A model generated the notes under the pieces. That model did not search any database. It saw only the letters and a list, made by a program, of their open reading frames with translations, and was not told where the DNA came from. Positions 38,877-48,661 of a DNA stretch of 64,000 nucleotides are shown here, piece by piece (positions within the stretch are counted from its first letter, which is position 1; each line of letters begins with the position of its first letter). This DNA comes from Bacillus alkalicellulosilyticus (GTDB lineage: Bacteria; Bacillota; Bacilli; Bacillales; Bacillaceae_F), in assembly GCF_002019795.1 (NCBI RefSeq), contig NZ_KV917381.1, positions 133,008 to 197,007 on the forward strand, read 5' to 3'. The translations under genes and the position numbers were made by a program.

Positions 38877-40019
38877 GTGACTATGAATTTTGATACGAAA
38901 ACTGTACATTTTCAAGATAAAGAGAATACAAAAAATATGAGTAAAACCAAACCAATCTATCAAACATCAGCGTTTGCTTTTTCTGATTTAGATGATATGG
39001 AAAGCTTTTATCAAGGAGAGAAAGAATTTTTATATACACGTTTTGGGAATCCGAATACTGAAGACTTAGGAAAAGGAGTTGCTCTCTTAGAGGAGGCAGA
39101 AGCCGGCGTCGCGACTTCTTCTGGAATGTCTGCTATTTTGGCTGGTGTATTAGCTGTAGTCAATCCAGGTGAGCATATTGTTGCTTCAGAGGATTTATAT
39201 GGTGGCACTTATCAGTTATTTGCTGTTGAATTAAAAAACCTTGGAATTGAAGTAAGTTTTGTCTCATTCGAGAATCAGGAAGAAATAATAAAAGCCATCA
39301 CTAGTAAAACAAAATTACTTTATACTGAATCTGTTAGTAATCCGTTACTTCGTGTAGAGGATTTACCAAGTGTGATTGAAATCGCAAAACAGAAGAATTT
39401 ATTGACAATGATTGATAATACATTTGCAACCCCATATTTTATTCGGCCAATGAAACTGGGGGCGGATTTAGTTATTCATAGTGCTACAAAATACATTGGT
39501 GGTCATAGTGATGTGACTGCTGGGGTTTTAGTAGGACATGAAGCATTAATTAGCAAAGCAAAAACCAAGATGGTTAGTCTTGGTTGCAATTTAAGTCCGT
39601 TTGAAGCGTGGCTTGCTTGTCGAGGATTGAAAACACTAAGCATACGAATGGACAGACAATCTAAAAATGCACAGGCATTAGCAAATGAACTTTCTACTAC
39701 CAACGGGATAGAAAGAGTTTACTATCCAAAAGAGCTTTCAAAAAAGGGAAATGGTGCAATGGTAAGTATTGAATTATCTAAAGAAGTGGATATAGAACAG
39801 TTCTTTAAATCTTTATCTTGGATTCGAATTGTTCCTACGTTAGCTGGAGTAGAAACAACAGTCACTTATCCGCTCCGAACTTCTCATAGGACTGTACCTG
39901 ATGAAACTAGAAACAAATTAGGAATTACAAAAGGATTAGTAAGAATCTCAATAGGAATTGAGGATGAAAAAGACATCATTCAGGCTATCCAAAATGCGAT
40001 TGTAAAAGCTCAGATATAA
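38877..40019 (+). CDS. Trans-sulfuration family PLP enzyme (cystathionine/methionine gamma-lyase type)
   Basis: 380 aa from GTG 38877, eight bases after agggtgg. Cys/Met metabolism PLP fold: substrate-loop YTRFGNPNT, phosphate-binding SSGMSAILAG, PLP stacking YGGTYQLF, Asp in MIDNTFATPYF and Schiff-base Lys in VIHSATKYIGGHSDVTAG (about Lys 199). The C-terminal LGGVE-like loop reads LAGVETTVTYP. Whether it is a cystathionine gamma-lyase/synthase or a methionine gamma-lyase cannot be settled by eye. It is monocistronic. Confidence 0.85.
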   Translation: MTMNFDTKTVHFQDKENTKNMSKTKPIYQTSAFAFSDLDDMESFYQGEKEFLYTRFGNPNTEDLGKGVALLEEAEAGVATSSGMSAILAGVLAVVNPGEHIVASEDLYGGTYQLFAVELKNLGIEVSFVSFENQEEIIKAITSKTKLLYTESVSNPLLRVEDLPSVIEIAKQKNLLTMIDNTFATPYFIRPMKLGADLVIHSATKYIGGHSDVTAGVLVGHEALISKAKTKMVSLGCNLSPFEAWLACRGLKTLSIRMDRQSKNAQALANELSTTNGIERVYYPKELSKKGNGAMVSIELSKEVDIEQFFKSLSWIRIVPTLAGVETTVTYPLRTSHRTVPDETRNKLGITKGLVRISIGIEDEKDIIQAIQNAIVKAQI

Positions 40020-40032
40020 TTAATAATCTAAG

Positions 40033-40069
40033 TAAGGAAATGTTAGAGCTTTATAACATTTCCTTATTT
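40033..40069 (+). terminator. Rho-independent terminator
   Basis: taaggaaatgtta/taacatttcctta stem followed by tttaat. Confidence 0.85.
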
Positions 40070-40127
40070 AATATAATAGGTATACTAAGCTGTTAATCCG
40101 GATATACTGTATAAGGCGAACAACTTC

Positions 40128-40156
40128 TTGACAGATAAGAAAAACAATAGTATTAT
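40128..40156 (+). promoter_or_regulatory. Promoter of tRNA-fMet
   Basis: TTGACA (40128-40133), 17-bp spacer, TATTAT (40151-40156). Confidence 0.8.
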
Positions 40157-40232
40157 AATAGTTACGACTTAAAGATATCCATTCAGTAACATTTTAACGT
40201 CGAAACAGCATCATCAAATAACTTTATACCGT

Positions 40233-40309
<77 letters not shown>

Positions 40310-40343
40310 AACATGTTAGTCAGTGAAAGTGAATACATATAAT

Positions 40344-40380
40344 GAAACCTTAGGATAGCTAACAATCCTGAGGTTTTTTT
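40344..40380 (+). terminator. Rho-independent terminator after tRNA-fMet
   Basis: aaacct(t)aggat/atcctgaggttt stem followed by T7. Confidence 0.85.
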
Positions 40381-40437
40381 ACAATCATTTTGATGTTAGT
40401 ATCATGTTCCCAAAAGCTAAAGTAAGGTGTGTATAAT

Positions 40438-41424
40438 ATGAATGATGAATTTGAGTTTATAAAAGCCATTACACCAAATATGAAAAAGCAATCTTCACTT
40501 GTGGTTGGAATTGGTGATGATGCTGCAGTTTATCGTGGCACGGAGGAATACGATGAAGTAATATGTGTCGATACGATGGTAGAAGGCATTCATTTTCGGA
40601 AAGATACATTGCGACCATATCAAGTAGGGTTCAAGGCATTGGCTGTAAATGTGAGTGATTTGGCTGCTATGGGAGCAATTCCACAGTTTTATTTAGTGAG
40701 CATAGCCATTCCAGCCTCATGGGAAGAGTTTGAAGTACGGGAATTGTATCACGGTATGAATGAGTTGGCGCTTAAATATGACATGGATTTAATCGGTGGC
40801 GATACCGTTTCTACATCTGATAAATTGGTTATTACAGTGACAGTAATTGGCCGTGTTGAAAAAGGAAAGGCACTTTTACGGGGGTCAGCTAAAGCTGGAG
40901 ATGTTGTTTTTGTCACAGGAGATGTAGGTTTATCAGCAGCAGGGTTAGAATTATTATTTAAATCAGGACTAGATGGACAGTATACTAAGGAAGAACAAAG
41001 GCTAATTGAAGCTCACCAATTGCCGCTACCACAAGTAAAAGCTGGGCGTATGTTTATAAAAAGTGGATTCCGTATCGCATTGAATGATATTAGTGACGGG
41101 GTTGCAAGTGAAGCCTATGAGATAGCAGAAGCGAGTAGAGTGCAACTTATTTTGGAAGAACAAGCGATTCCACTCCCAAAAGAGACAAGCACTTATTCAA
41201 AAGAGAAACGAGTGAACTGGGCCCTTTATGGTGGGGAAGAATTTCAGTTAATTGGCACCGTCTCAGCAGATAAGTGGGAAGCCTTACGCTCTATCTGTCA
41301 GCAAGAAGGGATTACCCTATCGAAAATAGGTAACGTTCAAGATGGGGAGACAACTGTCTTTCTACAAAGAAATCATGATAAAATAAGAATAGAGAAAAAA
41401 GGATACAATCACTTTAAAAAGTGA
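40438..41424 (+). CDS. thiL: Thiamine-monophosphate kinase
   Basis: 328 aa from ATG 40438 (aaggtg upstream). AIRS-family kinase that makes thiamine diphosphate from thiamine-P. Motifs GIGDDAAVYRG, CVDTMVEGIHF, NVSDLAAMGA, GGDTV, VTGDVGLSAAG and NDISDGVASE are present. First gene of a run of five overlapping genes. Confidence 0.95.
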   Translation: MNDEFEFIKAITPNMKKQSSLVVGIGDDAAVYRGTEEYDEVICVDTMVEGIHFRKDTLRPYQVGFKALAVNVSDLAAMGAIPQFYLVSIAIPASWEEFEVRELYHGMNELALKYDMDLIGGDTVSTSDKLVITVTVIGRVEKGKALLRGSAKAGDVVFVTGDVGLSAAGLELLFKSGLDGQYTKEEQRLIEAHQLPLPQVKAGRMFIKSGFRIALNDISDGVASEAYEIAEASRVQLILEEQAIPLPKETSTYSKEKRVNWALYGGEEFQLIGTVSADKWEALRSICQQEGITLSKIGNVQDGETTVFLQRNHDKIRIEKKGYNHFKK

Positions 41425-41441
41425 TGAGGGCAGGTGAGGAC

Positions 41442-41900
41442 ATGAAACAGTATACCTACACAAGCCGAGGGTCTGATGAAACCATTAGTCTAGGAGAAAA
41501 GATAGCAAAATTATTTCAACCCGGAGATGTGATTACATTAGAAGGCGATTTAGGTGCAGGAAAAACCCATTTTACAAAAGGGGTAGCTAAGGAATTAGAG
41601 GTAAAACGCGTCGTGAATAGTCCCACGTTTACCATAATCAAAGAATACTCAGGACGAATTCCGCTGTATCATATGGATGTGTATCGCCTAGAACATAGTG
41701 ATGAAGATTTAGGCTTTGACGAGTATTTTAATGGGCAAGGCGTCACGGTAATCGAGTGGGCAAGTATAATAGAAGAACAGTTACCTGAGGAAAGACTAGA
41801 TATTGTCATTCGAATTGGTATTGATGGAGAAAGAAGTTTTATCTTTACCCCACGTGGTGACAGATATGATTTGTTATGTAAGGAGTTTGAGACCCAATGA
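41442..41900 (+). CDS. tsaE: TsaE, t6A tRNA modification ATPase
   Basis: 152 aa from ATG 41442, which has aggtgagg; an ATG seven codons earlier lacks one. P-loop GDLGAGKTHFTKG (Walker A) and YHMDVYRL are family motifs. It powers the TsaB-TsaD-TsaE complex that adds threonylcarbamoyl to A37 of ANN-decoding tRNAs. Overlaps tsaB by four bases. Confidence 0.95.
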   Translation: MKQYTYTSRGSDETISLGEKIAKLFQPGDVITLEGDLGAGKTHFTKGVAKELEVKRVVNSPTFTIIKEYSGRIPLYHMDVYRLEHSDEDLGFDEYFNGQGVTVIEWASIIEEQLPEERLDIVIRIGIDGERSFIFTPRGDRYDLLCKEFETQ

Positions 41901-42610
41901 AGGCATTAGCCATAGATACTTCGACATTTGTTATGGGAGTTGCGATTGTCGATGGACAAACGATAGTAGGAGAAACAATTACAAACATAAAAAAGAACCA
42001 TTCAATACGACTAATGCCGGCTATTACAGACCTATTGAAAGAAGTAGGAGTCAAACCAAAAGACTTAGACCGAGTTATCGTTGCAGAAGGACCTGGTTCC
42101 TATACAGGAGTTCGCATTGGGGTAACAACAGCTAAGACATTAGCGTGGTCTCTTGGTATTCCTATTGTAGGGGTATCTAGCCTTGAGGTTATGGCTCAAA
42201 ACGGTAGAGGATTTTCTGGATTCATTAGTCCACTTATTGATGCTAGAAGAGGCCAAGTGTATACAGGGCTATATCAGGCTAATCAGGAGCTAGAAGTGGC
42301 ACAAAAATTACCGGACACTCTAGTCTTACTAGAGGATTGGCTTTCAATGGTAAAAGATAAAGAAGAACGTGTTTTATTTTTAGGGAATGATGTTGTGAGC
42401 CATGAGCAAATGATTAAAGATATACTAGGAGAAAAAGCCGTTTTGGAGATACCTAGTATGTCCAATCCAAGACCAAGTGAATTAGCTAGTATCGGATTAA
42501 AAAAAGAGCCTCACGCTGATGTTCACCAGTTTGTTCCAACCTATTTACAGCTCGCTGAGGCAGAAGCGAATTGGTTACAATCCCAAAAGGTGCAAGGTGA
42601 ACAGAAATGA
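41897..42610 (+). CDS. tsaB: TsaB, t6A modification scaffold
   Basis: 237 aa ASKHA-fold protein. N-terminal MKALAIDTSTFVMGVAI and VAEGPGSYTGVRIGVTTAKTLAW are diagnostic. It dimerises with TsaD and has lost catalysis. Overlaps rimI by four bases. Confidence 0.95.
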   Translation: MKALAIDTSTFVMGVAIVDGQTIVGETITNIKKNHSIRLMPAITDLLKEVGVKPKDLDRVIVAEGPGSYTGVRIGVTTAKTLAWSLGIPIVGVSSLEVMAQNGRGFSGFISPLIDARRGQVYTGLYQANQELEVAQKLPDTLVLLEDWLSMVKDKEERVLFLGNDVVSHEQMIKDILGEKAVLEIPSMSNPRPSELASIGLKKEPHADVHQFVPTYLQLAEAEANWLQSQKVQGEQK

Positions 42611-43062
42611 GTGAGCAACCAACGGTTCGGTTTATGACTGTAGAGGACATCGATTCAGTACTGAATGTAGAACATAATGTTTTTACCGTCCCTTGGAGCA
42701 AAACCGCATTTATGAATGAACTTACAAGTAATCAGTTTGCTCATTATGTTGTAATGGAAGTCTCTGGAGAAATTATAGGCTACTGTGGGGTTTGGCTTGT
42801 TTTAGATGAAGCACATATCACGAACATCGCGATTCATTCCTCACAGCAAGGGAAAAAATATGGACAAGCATTATTAGAATATATTATGCAATTAGCTAAA
42901 ATGTATGGGTCGAAAAAAATGACACTTGAAGTAAGAGTGTCCAATGAAATTGCACAATCGCTATATAAAAAGTTAGGATTTCAAGTCGGTGGAATCCGAA
43001 AAAATTACTATACTGATAATCTAGAGGATGCATTAGTAATGTGGGTGATATTAGATGAGTGA
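42607..43062 (+). CDS. rimI: RimI-type ribosomal protein S18 alanine N-acetyltransferase
   Basis: 151 aa GNAT enzyme. Acetyl-CoA pyrophosphate loop [20 protein letters not shown] (Q/RxxGxG/A type, the second Gly replaced in QGKKYG) and [20 protein letters not shown] are clear. Located inside the tsa cluster as in most Bacillus, overlapping both neighbours. Confidence 0.94.
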   Translation: MSEQPTVRFMTVEDIDSVLNVEHNVFTVPWSKTAFMNELTSNQFAHYVVMEVSGEIIGYCGVWLVLDEAHITNIAIHSSQQGKKYGQALLEYIMQLAKMYGSKKMTLEVRVSNEIAQSLYKKLGFQVGGIRKNYYTDNLEDALVMWVILDE

Positions 43063-44065
43063 ATACATACTAGCCATTGAAACAAGCTGTGATGAAACAG
43101 CAGTAGCGGTCATTGAAAATGGTACAAAAATTAAATCCAACGTAGTGGCTTCCCAAATAGAAAGCCATAAACGTTTTGGTGGAGTCGTACCCGAAATAGC
43201 TTCTCGCCACCATGTCGAACAAATAACATATATTATTGAAGCGTCAATGAAGGAAGCAGGGCTTTCTTTTTCCGATTTATCAGCTGTTGCAGTAACAGCA
43301 GGACCAGGACTGGTGGGTGCACTTCTTATCGGAGTAAATGCGGCCAAAGCGGTTGCGTTTGCGCATGACTTACCACTCATTGGCGTTCATCATATTGCAG
43401 GACATATTTATGCGAATCGATTGGTTACGGAGATGAAATTTCCTTTACTAACACTCGTCGTCTCTGGCGGTCATACGGAGCTTGTATTCATGAAGGAGCA
43501 TGGAACCTATGAAGTCATTGGAGAAACGCGAGATGATGCTGTAGGAGAGGCCTATGATAAGGTGGCAAGAATGCTTGGTCTACCGTACCCTGGAGGACCA
43601 CATATTGACCGACTTGCTCAAGAGGGAAATCCTACGATTCCATTGCCTCGAGCCTGGTTAGAAGCCGATTCATTTGATTTTAGCTTTAGTGGTTTAAAAT
43701 CAGCTGTTATAAATACGATGCATAATGCCAAACAACGTGAAGAAACAATATCCCAAGCAGATATAGCAGCTAGCTTTCAAGAAAGTGTGATTGAGGTTCT
43801 TGTCACGAAATCAAAAAAAGCTATCGAACAGTATAACGTGAAACAGTTCTTATTAGCTGGAGGAGTAGCAGCCAACCGAGGGCTACGTCAAAAGCTAGAG
43901 CAGGAACTCAGTGACGTAGATGTTGAACTCATTATTCCACCTCTATCATTATGCACTGATAATGCTGCGATGATAGGAGCAGCTGCAAGCATCTATTTGC
44001 AAAAAGGACAGTTTGCAGACTATGAATTAAATGGACAACCAGGGTTAGAATTAAACCATATATAA
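43055..44065 (+). CDS. tsaD: TsaD, tRNA threonylcarbamoyltransferase
   Basis: 336 aa. ASKHA enzyme that transfers threonylcarbamoyl from TC-AMP to A37. [14 protein letters not shown] (N-term), [20 protein letters not shown], the metal site HHIAGHIYA (His-x3-His), [10 protein letters not shown] and [10 protein letters not shown] are present, with Asp in [12 protein letters not shown]. Formerly called gcp/ydiE. A DnaA-box cluster begins just past its terminator. Confidence 0.96.
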   Translation: MSEYILAIETSCDETAVAVIENGTKIKSNVVASQIESHKRFGGVVPEIASRHHVEQITYIIEASMKEAGLSFSDLSAVAVTAGPGLVGALLIGVNAAKAVAFAHDLPLIGVHHIAGHIYANRLVTEMKFPLLTLVVSGGHTELVFMKEHGTYEVIGETRDDAVGEAYDKVARMLGLPYPGGPHIDRLAQEGNPTIPLPRAWLEADSFDFSFSGLKSAVINTMHNAKQREETISQADIAASFQESVIEVLVTKSKKAIEQYNVKQFLLAGGVAANRGLRQKLEQELSDVDVELIIPPLSLCTDNAAMIGAAASIYLQKGQFADYELNGQPGLELNHI

Positions 44066-44067
44066 CG

Positions 44068-44113
44068 TTTAAAACTCTTCTCAACAGTCAAAACTGTAAG
44101 AAGAGTTTTTTTT
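44068..44113 (+). terminator. Rho-independent terminator after tsaD
   Basis: aaaactcttct.../...agaagagtttt hairpin followed by T8. Confidence 0.88.
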
Positions 44114-44295
44114 GTGGAAAACGTTATCCACATTTATATATTTTTGTGGAAAACTAAGCTAATGTACGATTCCTATAGGTAGGTTACCTGTTTATAAAAT
44201 AATGTGGATAATCATGTGGATAGTGTGGGTAAGTATGGTGAGCCTACAAAATTCGCTAAAATAACTGTGGGTAAACATGTGAATAGTGTGGATAT
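44113..44295. promoter_or_regulatory. DnaA-box cluster
   Basis: TTATCCACA at 44124-44132 and, reading TGTGGATAA-type, 44203-44211 (perfect), 44215-44223, 44224-44232, 44266-44274, 44278-44286 and 44287-44295 (one or two mismatches each). TGTGGAAAA occurs at 44113 and 44145. Six same-direction boxes lie within 93 bp, two pairs of them directly abutting. Resembles the DnaA-box clusters of B. subtilis that titrate DnaA, one of which I recall near gcp (tsaD). Confidence 0.85.
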
Positions 44296-44328
44296 ATAAA
44301 GACTTAGACAAAGGTTGGGAGTGTATTT

Positions 44329-46464
44329 GTGAAAAAAGCGTGTGTAACACTAGTATTCCTATTCTTTTTTTTTCATAACAATACCGTTTTTGCACAACCC
44401 GAGCAACAAAGTGTCGTTTTGGTCCTAGCTCCTGAACTATCGTTTCAAGAAGCAAAGTGGTTTGAACAATTTGGTGAAAAGGGGGAACTCTGGGGTGCAG
44501 CAAGCATGGCTGCAGTCAATAGTAAACCGGATGGACCCTATTCTTATTTAAATAATGCAGTGTCACTAAGCATGGGTACAAGAGGTCTAGGCATCCAGGG
44601 TTGGAATGCATTTGAACATGGAGAACAGGTAAATGGCGTTAATGTAGAAGATAAAATGCTTCAATGGCATGGAACTTATCCACAAGAAGGATTGTTACAT
44701 CCCTTCTACTCGCTACTTGTCGAAAAAAATAGGGGTTCGACATATGGTGGTGAGGTAGGGTTATTAGGAGAAAACTTAAAGACGTATGGAGTATATCGTT
44801 TTGTTATGGGGCATAGCGATGTCTCGGAAGAAGAACTTATTCGATATGGCTCTTTGTTTACCGTCGATAAGCAAGGGCAAAGTCCTGGTGTACTTACAAG
44901 TATAGTAAATGAAGACATCCATGTACCAGGAGGGCAATCCATTGATTCAGATAAAGTCATGGACAAACTCACTCAGCTTGAAATGGAGCATAATCAATTG
45001 TTTACTGTTGTCGAATGGGGTGATATTCAACGTCTGTTCGCCGAAAAACAGTGGATAAGTGAGGAGCAATTTAGAAAACATTATGAATACAGTTTGCGAG
45101 AATTAGAACGATTGTTACATAGGCTTGTGGAAAAAGATAGAGTGGTTATGCTTTTATCCCCAATGGTTCATGAAGAGGCCTATTCAGAGAAACAACGGTT
45201 AGCTCCTTTTTGGCTCTGGTCAAACACCGGTCAACACGTTCTAACATCAAATACAACTAGGCAAATGAATATCATTTCAAATATGGACATTGCTCCTACC
45301 ATTCTTACAGCGTTTCAAATTCCTGTGGATAAAAAGATGGTAGGACATCCTGTTGAAAAGGTAGCGGACCGGTCGTTTTCATATTCCCAACTTGAGCAGG
45401 AGGTCGACCTAGCAGTCACTGTTTTTCAGTCTCGGGGAGTGGTTCTATCAAGCTATATCACCTTATTAACGATTATGCTAGTCGCTATCTGTATACTTCT
45501 GTGGAAAAAGGCGACACAAAATGTGTGGATATCTGCTGCTAAAATGGTTCTATTATCCGCAACAAGTTCCCCACTCTGGTTTTTGTTAACAGCTAGATGG
45601 CTTACTGTTATGGAGGTAGGCTATTACTTTTGGGCGATATCATTGCTTTCTATTGCAACTGGTTATCTCCTAGCTAGATTTTTTGAAAACCCGATAGTCG
45701 TAGTGGCTTGTGCTCATTTTATTTTTATTTCAATTGATTTACTCTTTGGGAATCCACTCATGCAACGGTCTTACCTCGGATATGATGCTGTAATTGGGGC
45801 TAGGTATTACGGAATAGGTAATGAATACGCTGGAGTGTATATTGTTGCGGCTCTGCTATTACTCACACCTTTTTTACGGACATCTACTCTGTGGATAAAA
45901 GTGTCAGGTGTCTTGCTCATGTTTTTTACGCTCATGTTATTTTTAGGATTCAGTAATCTTGGAACAAATGCAGGAGCAACATTAGCTGCTGGAGTTGCGT
46001 TTGGTTATTTAGTATGGCAATGGTTCCCGAAAACAAAAGTAAGATATTTGCTGATAGGGATGGCCGGGGTATTTCTACTTTCTTTGCTTGGCCTTTATGC
46101 CTTACAAAAAACAGGGAATACCACTCATATAGGCTACGCTTTTGAACGATTACTCAGTGGGGACATCCAGTATATTACCGATGTGATTAAACGCAAAGCA
46201 GCGATGAATTGGAAAATATTTAAGTTCTCCAATTGGACGCAACTATTTGTTACAAGCTATCTTTTAATAGGAGTGGTCCTTTGGCGCCAAAAAAGAATTG
46301 TAACGAATGAAGCCAATAAATTGATATTGCAAACCGGAATCGTGGCCTCTGTGGCCTTGCTGTTGTTAAATGATTCAGGTGTTGTTGCTGCTGCAACATC
46401 AATGTTTATGCTAGTTTCAATCAGCTATTATTGGATGTTAGAAAAAAAACCAGACCGCATTTAA
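44329..46464 (+). CDS. Large membrane protein with an extracytoplasmic alkaline-phosphatase-like domain
   Basis: 711 aa, GTG start. Signal peptide (about 1-23, ending VFA-QP), then an outer domain (about 25-365). SNMDIAPTILTAFQIP recalls the metal-binding end of alkaline-phosphatase-superfamily domains. About ten membrane spans follow (375-700), with the conserved ARYYGIGNEYAGVYI loop and a Gly/Asn-rich FSNLGTNAGATLAAG segment. Found in Bacilli as an uncharacterised protein; I do not assign a reaction. B. subtilis, as I recall, lacks a gene here. Several TGTGGATAA-like sequences also occur inside the gene. Confidence 0.7.
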   Translation: MKKACVTLVFLFFFFHNNTVFAQPEQQSVVLVLAPELSFQEAKWFEQFGEKGELWGAASMAAVNSKPDGPYSYLNNAVSLSMGTRGLGIQGWNAFEHGEQVNGVNVEDKMLQWHGTYPQEGLLHPFYSLLVEKNRGSTYGGEVGLLGENLKTYGVYRFVMGHSDVSEEELIRYGSLFTVDKQGQSPGVLTSIVNEDIHVPGGQSIDSDKVMDKLTQLEMEHNQLFTVVEWGDIQRLFAEKQWISEEQFRKHYEYSLRELERLLHRLVEKDRVVMLLSPMVHEEAYSEKQRLAPFWLWSNTGQHVLTSNTTRQMNIISNMDIAPTILTAFQIPVDKKMVGHPVEKVADRSFSYSQLEQEVDLAVTVFQSRGVVLSSYITLLTIMLVAICILLWKKATQNVWISAAKMVLLSATSSPLWFLLTARWLTVMEVGYYFWAISLLSIATGYLLARFFENPIVVVACAHFIFISIDLLFGNPLMQRSYLGYDAVIGARYYGIGNEYAGVYIVAALLLLTPFLRTSTLWIKVSGVLLMFFTLMLFLGFSNLGTNAGATLAAGVAFGYLVWQWFPKTKVRYLLIGMAGVFLLSLLGLYALQKTGNTTHIGYAFERLLSGDIQYITDVIKRKAAMNWKIFKFSNWTQLFVTSYLLIGVVLWRQKRIVTNEANKLILQTGIVASVALLLLNDSGVVAAATSMFMLVSISYYWMLEKKPDRI

Positions 46465-46489
46465 TGATTTCGGTCTGGTTTTTCTTCTA
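46445..46489 (+). terminator. Rho-independent terminator
   Basis: aaaaaccagaccg/cggtctggttttt stem with a T-rich tail. Confidence 0.9.
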
Positions 46490-46517
46490 AATAATAAATT
46501 ATTGGGTATTCGATGAA

Positions 46518-46610
46518 GGGCGATGGCTTCGCACACTGCGCGTACTTTAATAAGAAGTACACTTATTAAAGCACTTTTCAAAAGAGGGCAGTGGCTTCGC
46601 ACATCGCATA
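46518..46610. repeat. Short imperfect direct repeats flanking a cruciform
   Basis: gggcgatggcttcgcacact (46518 on) and gggcagtggcttcgcacatc (46586 on) flank ctttaataag/cttattaaag (46545-46571). Lies between convergent genes. Confidence 0.7.
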
Positions 46611-46611
46611 T

Positions 46612-46640
46612 AAGAAAAACCGCAAAGCGGTATTTTCTTA
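46612..46640 (-). terminator. Terminator of the ABC-F gene
   Basis: taagaaaa(a)ccgc/gcggtattttctta hairpin just beyond the stop codon on the minus strand, giving a U-rich tail. Confidence 0.75.
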
Positions 46641-48569
46641 TTGTAGTTGTTCCCATTCTTCTAGGAGAGAATCTACGGATGCTTTTGCAGAATCTATTTG
46701 CTGTTGAAGTTCGGCAACTTTTTCGTGGTCTTGGAAGACATCAGGGTCGCATAGCGTCTCTTCGTGAGCTGCAATGGTTTCTTCAAGCTGTTCTATGGTT
46801 TCTTCAATTTCTTCAATTCGTCGTACCCGTTGTCGCTCTTTTCGCTTGGCTTCTTTATCCATTTGAAAAGAGTTTTTATCTGTTTTTGGTTCTTCAACTG
46901 GTTGTTTGTTTTTTTGTTCCTGTTGTTCCTGCTCGAGTTCTTTTCGTTTTTGCATTTCTTCTTTCTTTTCTACAAAATAATCATAGTCGCCTAAGTACGT
47001 TGTAATTTTTGTTGGTGATAATTCTACAATTTGAGTAGCAATTCGATTTAAGAAGTACCTGTCATGTGAGACAAATAAAATCGTTCCGGGATAATCAAGC
47101 AACGCGTTTTCTAGCACTTCCTTGCTATCAATATCCAAGTGATTCGTCGGCTCATCGAGAATTAAGAAATTTGCTTTTTGCATCATTAATTTCGATAACG
47201 CTAAGCGAGCTTTTTCTCCACCACTTAAACTAGAAACGGTTTTTAAGACATCATCCCCACTAAAAAGAAAATTACCAAGAACCGTACGAATGTCTTTTTC
47301 GTCGGTATGCGGGTACTCATCCCAAAGCTCGTACAATACTTGTTTATTAGACGTTAGGTTTGCTTGCTCCTGGTCGTAGTAACCAACGGAGACGTTACTC
47401 CCAAACTGCAAGGTTCCTTCTTTAGGTGTAATTTTCTTAATTAATGCCTTTAGTAATGTAGACTTCCCAATCCCGTTTGGTCCGACCAAGGCAACACTCT
47501 CTCCACGCGTAATATCAAATGTAATATTAGAAAAGAGAGGATCCTCATCGAATTGAACAGCTAAGTTTGAAATTCGTACGACTTCATTGCCACTTTGCTT
47601 ATTAATTTGAAAAGAGAAGGAACTAGATTTCTCTGACCCTGCTGGCCGGTCTAGTCGAGTCATCCGGTCAAGCTGTTTGCGCCGGCTTTGGGCTCGCTTT
47701 GTCGTAGAGGCCCTGGCGATATTTCGTTGCACGAAATCTTCTAGTTTAGCAATTTCATCTTGTTGTCGTTCAAACTGCTTTAACTCTAACTCATAACGCT
47801 TTGCTTTCTCATCAAGGTAGGCGCTATAATTACCTGTAAACTTAGTTGATTTTGTACGAGATAGCTCATATACTTGGTTAACAATTTTATCTAAAAAGTA
47901 CCTGTCATGGGAGACAATTAGAATGGCACCGTCATAATTGACTAAATAGTTTTCGAGCCATGTTAGGGTCTCGATATCAAGGTGGTTTGTCGGCTCATCC
48001 AAAATCAGCAAGTCTGGTTTCGTTAATAATAATTTACCAAGGGCAAGCCTTGTTTTTTGGCCTCCACTCAAACTTGCAATTTTTGTGGAGTAGTCGAAAT
48101 GACCAAAGTTCAAGCCAGATAAAATTGAGCGGATATCTGCTTCATACTGGTAACCACCTTCGTCTTTGAAAGTAACTTGAAGCGTGTCGTAATCTTTAAG
48201 TAGCTTTTGATAGCGTGCCTCATTTTCAATAATACGAGGGTCTGACATTTGTTGTTCATAGTTTCTGAGTTGCTTTTCCATCGTTTGGAGATGAGTAAAC
48301 ACTGTAAGCATTTCATCCCAAATCGATAAATCGGATTCAAGTCCGGATTGCTGTGAAAGATAGCCAAGTGTGACATGCTTTGGCATCATGATTTCTCCAG
48401 AATCATAAGACATTTGTCCAGCAATTATTTTTAATAAAGTCGATTTACCGGCTCCATTCCGACCGACGAGGGCGATGCGCTCTCTTGTTTGTATTTCAAG
48501 TTTTATATTGGATAAAATAGGGTCAACCCCAAACGATTTGGTTACTTGGTAACATTGTAATAAAATCAT
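46638..48569 (-). CDS. ABC-F family ATPase (YdiF-like)
   Basis: 643 aa, two ABC domains without membrane spans. Walker A GRNGAGKSTLLK (about 36-47) and GPNGIGKSTLLK (about 358-369). Signatures LSGGQKTRLALGKLLL and LSGGEKARLALSKLM. Walker B LLILDEPTNHLD and FLILDEPTNHLD. The interdomain linker and a charged C-terminal coiled coil (about 560-643) are present. ABC-F proteins act at the ribosome. Position next to rex matches ydiF of B. subtilis. Confidence 0.92.
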   Translation of the reverse strand: MILLQCYQVTKSFGVDPILSNIKLEIQTRERIALVGRNGAGKSTLLKIIAGQMSYDSGEIMMPKHVTLGYLSQQSGLESDLSIWDEMLTVFTHLQTMEKQLRNYEQQMSDPRIIENEARYQKLLKDYDTLQVTFKDEGGYQYEADIRSILSGLNFGHFDYSTKIASLSGGQKTRLALGKLLLTKPDLLILDEPTNHLDIETLTWLENYLVNYDGAILIVSHDRYFLDKIVNQVYELSRTKSTKFTGNYSAYLDEKAKRYELELKQFERQQDEIAKLEDFVQRNIARASTTKRAQSRRKQLDRMTRLDRPAGSEKSSSFSFQINKQSGNEVVRISNLAVQFDEDPLFSNITFDITRGESVALVGPNGIGKSTLLKALIKKITPKEGTLQFGSNVSVGYYDQEQANLTSNKQVLYELWDEYPHTDEKDIRTVLGNFLFSGDDVLKTVSSLSGGEKARLALSKLMMQKANFLILDEPTNHLDIDSKEVLENALLDYPGTILFVSHDRYFLNRIATQIVELSPTKITTYLGDYDYFVEKKEEMQKRKELEQEQQEQKNKQPVEEPKTDKNSFQMDKEAKRKERQRVRRIEEIEETIEQLEETIAAHEETLCDPDVFQDHEKVAELQQQIDSAKASVDSLLEEWEQLQ

Positions 48570-48661
48570 AAGATAGTCCTTCCTGAGAATAATAAGTAGT
48601 ATAATTTAAGTGTATAACATTCCCTACTATTCAACAACTTCATGAACAGATAGGCGTATGC

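Noticed and set aside
46523-47005. 160-codon plus-strand frame
   Set aside because: Antisense to the end of the ABC-F gene, where the Glu/Lys-rich coiled coil leaves the other strand open.
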